DNA of 40,508 nt from positions 1 to 40,508 of the forward strand of contig DATJSI010000016.1 in the NCBI GenBank assembly GCA_035504215.1. Direction: 5' to 3'. The DNA comes from Mycobacteriales bacterium. Lineage in GTDB: Bacteria > Actinomycetota > Actinomycetes > JAFAQI01. The notes beneath the pieces were generated by a model. It had not been told where the DNA came from. It did no database searches and saw only the letters and a program-made list of their open reading frames with translations. Below, in pieces: positions 33,043 to 40,508 of the stretch. How positions within the stretch are numbered: the first letter of the stretch is position 1; the number at the start of each line of letters is the position of its first letter. The translations under genes were made by a program, and so were the position numbers.

Positions 33043-33714
33043 CGGCTCGGTCGACTGCGCCGGCGGGGCCGGTGGCTGCATCGGCGGGGCCGGTGGCGCC
33101 GGCGGCGGCGCGTAGGTCGGCGTCGAGTAACCGGCTGTCGGCGCGCCACCCATCGGCGCGGGTCCGCCCGTCATCGGTGCGGCGCCTCCGGCGCCGGCCG
33201 CGCCGAACTGGTGCCACGGCACCTGCTCCTCGCTGCTCAGCGCGCTGATCACCGCGCACGCCGCGTTGAGCAGCACGATGATCAACAGCAGGTAGCCACC
33301 CCACTTGACTCCTTCGGAGGCGCTGATGCCGGCACCGAAGGAATGGTGGTGATGCGGAAGCGTGAACAGCCGGATCAAGTACAGCAACGCGCCGAGTGCA
33401 CACAGCCCGGCCGCGATCCAGCGCAACCCGATCGGCAGGCTCGGCGCCGACGATGACGCGAAGATCGCGATCGCTGCCACGATCGTGCCGAGCAGGATCA
33501 GCAGCAGTGCAAGCGTCGAGTAGCTGTGCCACGCCGTCACGGTGCTGCTCGTCTGGCCGAAGGTAGAGACGTTGATGCCGAGCACCGAGCCGGAGACCTT
33601 CACTCCGTAATAGGGAAAGAAGGAGAAGATGAAAGCGAGCAAGCCGGTCGCGAGCACACCGAGATCGAACGGCGGCAACGACTTGAGGTCGGGCATCGGG
33701 CTGGACTGCGACAT
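33013..33714 (-). CDS. Four-helix membrane protein with Pro-rich tail
   Basis: A 233-residue protein. An N-terminal polar stretch (SQSSPMPDLKSLPPFDLG) leads to four membrane helices: LGVLATGLLAFIFSFFPYYGV, STLALLLILLGTIVAAIAIFA, LRWIAAGLCALGALLYLIRLF and GGYLLLIIVLLNAACAVISAL. A His cluster (LPHHHHSFG) sits in the loop after the third helix. The last 50 residues are rich in Pro, Ala and Gly (TYAPPPAPPAPPMQPPAPP). The start ATG 33714 has GGGGGA a few bases upstream and is preferred to the longer frame. Similar DUF-type proteins are common in actinobacteria with no known function. The final 30 bases overlap the convergent DUF3817 gene. Confidence 0.8.
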   Translation of the reverse strand: MSQSSPMPDLKSLPPFDLGVLATGLLAFIFSFFPYYGVKVSGSVLGINVSTFGQTSSTVTAWHSYSTLALLLILLGTIVAAIAIFASSSAPSLPIGLRWIAAGLCALGALLYLIRLFTLPHHHHSFGAGISASEGVKWGGYLLLIIVLLNAACAVISALSSEEQVPWHQFGAAGAGGAAPMTGGPAPMGGAPTAGYSTPTYAPPPAPPAPPMQPPAPPAQSTEPSAGDDPAPV

Positions 33715-33880
33715 AGCGGATCCCCCAAGCTGGCGTCGGTAGTCGGCGACATCCTGTCGCCCGGCCCGCCAGAACACAAGCACCACGCCGTAAGCGGCAA
33801 AGCCGACCTAAGCGGCCGCAAGCCGCCGATCTGCGGGCGACGAGGACAACGCCGCGAGCCGCCGCCTGGGTCGTCGCACG

Positions 33881-35758
33881 CTAGAGCTCGCCGGCGCCTC
33901 GGCTGCGGAGCCCCTTCTTCTGCTGTTCGAGCACGATCAGCTCGCCGAACATCCGGTTGTACTCCGTCGCCTGCTCCACCGGGTTGAGCCGCTGCAGCCG
34001 GGACTTCAGCTCCTGGACCCGGCGGGTGAGCGCCATCTCCTCGAGCCGTACGACGAGCGCGCCGGCGTACCGGGCGTCGTCCTCCTCGACCGACTGCATC
34101 GGCTCGACCGCGAGCTCGGTGACCAGCTCGCGAACGGCGTCCACCTCTGCCGCCTCCTGCACGGACGCCACCCACTCGGCGCCACCGGCGGCCGCGGACA
34201 CGCCGCCGGCCTTGCCGATCGCAGCGCGGACGGCGGCGTAGGCGGGCGAGGTGAAGCATTCCTCGCCCAAGGCGTCGAACGCCGGCCCGGCCAGGGCCGG
34301 TCGTTGGACCGCGAGCTTGGCAACCTCCCGCTCCACGACCAGGCGTGGGTCGCGCGGATCGGGGCGGGTGTGCACGGCGCGGGAGCCACCACGTCGGGAG
34401 CCCGACGAGGCGTCGGCGCCCTGCACGGGCGGGCGGCCGCCACCGTGGCGGACCCGCTCGAGCACGGGCTCGACCTCCATGCCGAGCCAACCGGCCAGCC
34501 GGCGGGCGTACTCGTCGCGCAGCGAGACATCCTTCAGCCCGGCGACCACCGGCGCCGTCGCAGCGAGCGCCTGGACCCGGCCCTCGGGAATCGAGAGGTC
34601 GAAGCGTTCGAGGGTGACCCGGATCGCGAACTCGGCAAGCGGGATGTGGCTCGCGATCAGGTCACGCACGGCGAGGTCGCCGCGTTGCTGGCGCAGCTCG
34701 CACGGGTCGAGCCCGTCCGGCTGCACCGCGACGAAGGTCTGCGTCACGAACTTCTGGTCTCCGGCGAACGCCTTCAACGCCGCGTTGCGGCCGGCCTCGT
34801 CCCCGTCGAAGGTGAAGATCACGCGCCCTCGCAGCTCGTCCTGGTCCATGAGCATCCGGCGCAGGATCTGCACGTGCTCCTCGCCGAACGCCGTCCCGCA
34901 GGTGGCGACCGCGGTCCGCTCGCCGGCGAGATGGCAGGCCATTACGTCGGTGTAGCCCTCGACGACCACCGCCTTCAGCGTCGTCGCGATCTCGTGCTTG
35001 GCAAGGTCGACGCCGTAGAGCACCTGGCTCTTCTTGTACAGCGGCGTCTCCGGGGTGTTCAGGTACTTCGGGCCGTTGTCGTCCTCGCGCAGCCGGCGGG
35101 CGCCGAAGCCGATCACGTCACCCTTGCGGTCGCGGATCGGCCAGACCAACCGGCCGCGGAAGCGGTCGATCAAGCCCCGCTGGCCCTGGCTGGCGAGGCC
35201 TGCCGTCGACAGCTCCGCGTCGCTGAAACCGGCCGCGCGCAGATGCTTGATCGTGATGTCCCAGCCGTTGGGCGCGTAGCCGACGCCGAAATGCGCCCAC
35301 GCCGCCTCGTCGAAGCCACGTTCGGCGAGGAAGCGCCGGCCGATCTCGGCCTCGGGCGAATTGAGCTGCGAGCCGAAGTACGCCGCCGCGGCCGCGTTGA
35401 CGTCGAGCAGCCGCTGGCGTTGACCGTGATGGGCGCCCGGAGCGGATCCGCCCTCCTCGCGCCGCAGCTCCACGCCGGCACGGCGAGCGAGCATCTCCAT
35501 CGCATCGGAGAAGTCGAGATGCTCGATCTGGCGCACGAAGGTGATGACGTCGCCAGAGGCACCGCAGCCAAAGCACTTGTAGAAGCCGAGGGCGGGGTTG
35601 ACCGTGAACGACGGCGTCTTCTCGTCGTGGAACGGGCAGAGTCCCTTCAGCCGGCCGGCCCCCGCGCTGCGCAGCGCGACGTGGTCGGCAACGACCTGCT
35701 CGAGCGACACCCGTTCGCGGACCGCCGCGATGTCCTCGTCGCGGATCCGTCCGGGCAC
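33881..35758 (-). CDS. dnaG: DNA primase
   Basis: A 625-residue primase that lays down RNA primers at the replication fork and interacts with DnaB. The zinc-binding domain has Cys41, His44, Cys62 and Cys65 (GLCPFHDEKTPSF ... YKCFGCGASGD). The catalytic TOPRIM core contains VVVEGYTDVMACH and VIFTFDGDEAGRNAALKAF, with the metal-binding acidic residues intact. The last 150 residues correspond to the helicase-interaction domain. GTG 35758 has GGAGGA about five bases upstream. It is the last gene of the run ppdK, dgt, GNAT, dnaG; dnaG and dgt are also close neighbours in mycobacteria. The downstream 166 bp up to the next gene hold only its promoter region. Confidence 0.98.
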   Translation of the reverse strand: MPGRIRDEDIAAVRERVSLEQVVADHVALRSAGAGRLKGLCPFHDEKTPSFTVNPALGFYKCFGCGASGDVITFVRQIEHLDFSDAMEMLARRAGVELRREEGGSAPGAHHGQRQRLLDVNAAAAAYFGSQLNSPEAEIGRRFLAERGFDEAAWAHFGVGYAPNGWDITIKHLRAAGFSDAELSTAGLASQGQRGLIDRFRGRLVWPIRDRKGDVIGFGARRLREDDNGPKYLNTPETPLYKKSQVLYGVDLAKHEIATTLKAVVVEGYTDVMACHLAGERTAVATCGTAFGEEHVQILRRMLMDQDELRGRVIFTFDGDEAGRNAALKAFAGDQKFVTQTFVAVQPDGLDPCELRQQRGDLAVRDLIASHIPLAEFAIRVTLERFDLSIPEGRVQALAATAPVVAGLKDVSLRDEYARRLAGWLGMEVEPVLERVRHGGGRPPVQGADASSGSRRGGSRAVHTRPDPRDPRLVVEREVAKLAVQRPALAGPAFDALGEECFTSPAYAAVRAAIGKAGGVSAAAGGAEWVASVQEAAEVDAVRELVTELAVEPMQSVEEDDARYAGALVVRLEEMALTRRVQELKSRLQRLNPVEQATEYNRMFGELIVLEQQKKGLRSRGAGEL

Positions 35759-35809
35759 TGGTCCTCCGTCGCTGTGGTCGGTCGGCGGGGGAAGACGCCG
35801 CGACCTACT

Positions 35810-36268
35810 TTACGGCGGCCCGCCGACGTCGCCCGGTGCGAGCCGCCGGATCACCACCCGGTGCGGCAGGTCGTCGGGACCGTGGTTGAACACCGGTCCG
35901 GTCGCCACCCATCCCAGCCGACGGTAGAACTCCAGCGCGCTGACCCGGCCGTTCGCCCACAGCTTCGAGGCGCCGGCCGAGGCGGCAACCCTGGTCGCCT
36001 CCTCCAGCACGGCCCGGCCGATCCCCCGGCCCTGATGGTCGGGGAGGACGGCCATGCCGCGCATCCGCCACGACCGCTCGTCCCCGTCGTACGGCTCCGG
36101 CTGGACGGTGACCGTTCCGACCGCGACGCCGTCTTCGAAGGCCGCGACATGCACCGTCTCCGGGTCGTGGTCGCGCGGGTTGGGCACCCTCGGCACCGTC
36201 GGCCGGAGCACGCCGAGGCGCAGGTCGAGGACCTCCTCGGTCACGGCCCTGCGCACGGTGACGGTCAT
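35810..36268 (-). CDS. GNAT-family N-acetyltransferase
   Basis: A 152-residue acetyltransferase. The acetyl-CoA motif is RMRGMAVLPDHQGRGIGRAVLEEATRVAASAG with the canonical QGRGIG loop, preceded by VGTVTVQPEPYDGDERSW and followed by LWANGRVSALEFYRRLGWVATGPVF. The small ArgRRA start and DLRLGVLRP are like the ElaA/YitI-type group. The substrate is unknown. ATG 36268 overlaps the dgt stop (ATGA) and the gene ends 51 bp before dnaG, so it is embedded in the replication/nucleotide operon. The long open frame upstream is a shadow of dgt. Confidence 0.9.
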   Translation of the reverse strand: MTVTVRRAVTEEVLDLRLGVLRPTVPRVPNPRDHDPETVHVAAFEDGVAVGTVTVQPEPYDGDERSWRMRGMAVLPDHQGRGIGRAVLEEATRVAASAGASKLWANGRVSALEFYRRLGWVATGPVFNHGPDDLPHRVVIRRLAPGDVGGPP

Positions 36269-37506
36269 CCGGAGGGCACCCGGGCACCGAGCTGCCGCTC
36301 GTGCCACAACACGGCGGTTCGGTCGGTCAGGGATGCGACCTGGTCGACGACCACGCGCAGGCGGGCCGCGTCGTCCGGCGCGGCTCGGTACGCGTCGTGC
36401 AGCCACGGCTCGAGGGAGTCCGGCGCCGAGGCGCACAGGGCCCCGAGCAGCTCGGCCAGCTGCTCCCGCTGGCGCTGCTGGGTGCGGATCGCAGCGTCGC
36501 GTTGCATGACATAGCGGTCGGCGATCGCCTTGAGCACCGCGCACTCCGCTCTCGTGGCATCGGGGACGACCAGCTGGCCGTCGTAGCGCTGGACCGGACG
36601 TCCCTCGGCGCGGTCCAGCGTGGCCACGGTCGCGGCGCTGCACAGCCGGGCGATCAGCTCGCTCGTCATGCGCTTCAGCGCCACCATTGCCCGCATCGAG
36701 CCGTCGAAGTCTGCCAGCCAGTAGTCCTGTGCACGCAGGCGCTCGAACGCCGCGGTCAGCGCCGCGACGTCGACCTCGAGGTACGACGTACGAGCGACTG
36801 CCACGATCTGCGCCGCATGCTCGCGTTCGTCGAGCACGCGGAGAGGAACGTGCCCGGCCTGGACACCATCCTCGAGGTCGTGGACCGAGTAGGCCACGTC
36901 GTCCGCCCAGTCCATGATCTGCGCCTCGACGCAGCGCGCCGGACCGGCGCGACCGGAGCGCATCCACGTGAACACCGGGAGGTCATCGGCGTAGACGCCG
37001 AACTTGCGCGAGCCCGGCTGTCTGGTCCATGGGTACTTGGAGGCCGCGTCCAGCGTCGCGCGGGTCAGGTTGAGCCCGGCTCCGGCTCCGGCCCGGTCGA
37101 CGACCTTCGCCTCCAGCCGGGTCAGCACCCGGAAGCTCTGCGCGTTGCCCTCGAAGCCACCGATCCCGGCTGCGAACTCGTCGAGCGCCGCCTCGCCGTT
37201 GTGGCCGAACGGCGGGTGGCCGAGGTCGTGCGCGAGGCACGCCGCGTCGACGAGGTCGGGGTCGGCGCCGAGAGCGCCGGCGAGCTCGCGGCCGATCTGC
37301 GCGCACTCCAAGGAGTGCGTCAGCCGGGTGCGAGGGAAGTCGCTCTCGCCGACGACGACGACCTGGGTGCGTCCCGCCAACCGGCGCAGCGCCGCCGAGT
37401 GCAGCACCCGGGCGCGGTCGCGGACGAAGTCGTCCCGACTGCCGGGCGACTGTTTGGGCGGCTCCGGCACCAGCCGGGCACGCGACTCGTCGTCGTACCC
37501 GTTCAC
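36265..37506 (-). CDS. dgt: Deoxyguanosinetriphosphate triphosphohydrolase-like protein
   Basis: A 413-residue HD-domain hydrolase that splits dNTPs (classically dGTP) into the nucleoside and triphosphate. Metal ligands are His64 (LTHSLE) and the pair His93-Asp94 in LAHDLGHPPFGHNGE; the distal Asp is expected in MDWADDVAYSVHDLEDG. RDRARVLHSAALRRLAGRTQV is the typical N-terminal substrate region. Length matches the shorter, actinobacterial dgt branch. The start is GTG 37506, 56 bp after ppdK; its stop overlaps the GNAT gene. The link with dnaG fits control of dNTP pools. Confidence 0.96.
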   Translation of the reverse strand: MNGYDDESRARLVPEPPKQSPGSRDDFVRDRARVLHSAALRRLAGRTQVVVVGESDFPRTRLTHSLECAQIGRELAGALGADPDLVDAACLAHDLGHPPFGHNGEAALDEFAAGIGGFEGNAQSFRVLTRLEAKVVDRAGAGAGLNLTRATLDAASKYPWTRQPGSRKFGVYADDLPVFTWMRSGRAGPARCVEAQIMDWADDVAYSVHDLEDGVQAGHVPLRVLDEREHAAQIVAVARTSYLEVDVAALTAAFERLRAQDYWLADFDGSMRAMVALKRMTSELIARLCSAATVATLDRAEGRPVQRYDGQLVVPDATRAECAVLKAIADRYVMQRDAAIRTQQRQREQLAELLGALCASAPDSLEPWLHDAYRAAPDDAARLRVVVDQVASLTDRTAVLWHERQLGARVPSG

Positions 37507-37562
37507 GTCACACCCGCCCGGCGCTCGTCGTCGTAGCTGCGCGAGCGATCATGCCAACCCGG

Positions 37563-40253
<2,691 letters not shown>

Positions 40254-40343
40254 CCCTGCTCCTCGACTCGCAACGTCCGCCCATCCGGGCCCGGCTACGA
40301 CACTACCCAGCGCGCATGAACCGCGACCGCCCGCGTCCGCCGG

Positions 40344-40508
40344 TCAGGGTCGCCGGCGCGCGGCCTTGAAGGCCGCCACCGCCGCACCGTGCTCGACGAT
40401 CGGCGGCGGGTAGTCCGGCGTACCGAACTCGGGAACGTACCGGCGGACGTACCGCAGGTCCGGGTCGTAGCGGCGCTGCTGGAGCTCGGGGTTCAGGATC
40501 CGGTTCGG
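40344..40508 (-). CDS. Deoxyribodipyrimidine photolyase family protein, C-terminal part (5' end outside window)
   Basis: The minus strand reads 54 residues to a TGA at 40344-40346. The segment NRILNPELQQRRYDPDLRYVRRYVPEFG followed by YPPPIVEHGAAVAAFKAAR is the typical end of class I photolyases and cryptochromes, where the FAD-binding helical domain closes with (F/L)NP...Q...FDP....Y(V/I)R.(W/Y)VPEL. The bulk of the protein is beyond the window, so photolyase versus cryptochrome cannot be decided. It lies 90 bp upstream of ppdK on the same strand; the interval has no feature beyond the ppdK ribosome binding site. Confidence 0.85.
   Translation of the reverse strand, partial: PNRILNPELQQRRYDPDLRYVRRYVPEFGTPDYPPPIVEHGAAVAAFKAARRRP

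Overview
The window is chromosomal DNA from a high-GC Actinomycetota. Supporting signs are the GC-rich third codon positions, frequent GTG and TTG starts, many 1-8 bp start/stop overlaps, and several actinobacterial families (DUF3052, DUF3145, DUF3817, a homodimeric AceE, an AhpE-type peroxiredoxin). The DUF3052 - ahpE / aceE neighbourhood resembles the mycobacterial order around aceE, and dnaG close to dgt also recalls mycobacteria. Genus cannot be fixed from the sequence.

Layout. 1-141: 3' end of an IS481-like insertion sequence abutting a tRNA-Val gene. 274-5028: the DUF3052-ahpE pair (minus) divergent from aceE (plus), followed by an unrecognised four-cysteine protein whose ribosome binding site lies in a hairpin. 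5098-9987: four overlapping genes (dienelactone-hydrolase-like, glycerol-kinase-like, GlpA-like dehydrogenase with a BFD iron-sulfur domain, and a second flavoprotein). 10064-11365: DUF3145, then a 35-residue membrane peptide coupled to a lipoprotein that looks like a free-standing FtsX extracellular domain. 11376-11854: a small non-autonomous element bounded by 42-bp inverted repeats that are themselves palindromic, carrying a broken DUF559-type gene.

11861-21266 is an aromatic catabolism island. On the minus strand lie an internally deleted aldehyde dehydrogenase, pobA, an MFS transporter and a MetE-like methyltransferase; on the plus strand lies pcaIJHGBDC. PobA makes protocatechuate from 4-hydroxybenzoate, PcaHG cleaves the ring, PcaB, PcaC and PcaD carry the product to 3-oxoadipate, and PcaIJ activates it with CoA. 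The thiolase (pcaF) and the regulator are not in the window. The 200-bp divergent region has operator-like dyads.

21274-28211: a CDF metal exporter and a GNAT protein (minus), a His-rich PadR regulator (plus) with its own operator-like dyad, a three-gene ApbE/haem-membrane-protein cluster (minus), then a beta-domain protein divergent from a family-2 glycosyltransferase. 28257-32047: a large cyclase/ATPase signalling protein and tRNA-Met and tRNA-Asn genes. 32166-33714: three small membrane proteins. 33881-40508: dnaG, a GNAT gene, dgt, ppdK and the end of a photolyase gene, all on the minus strand.

The most unusual items are the palindrome-bounded element with compensatory base changes between its ends (11376-11854), the coupling of pobA to a transporter and a MetE-like enzyme, the FtsX-like lipoprotein with its micropeptide, the competing hairpins before the unknown gene at 4186, and a recurrent -10-like box 6-8 nt before start codons that suggests leaderless transcripts. 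No CRISPR array, prophage or rRNA gene was seen.
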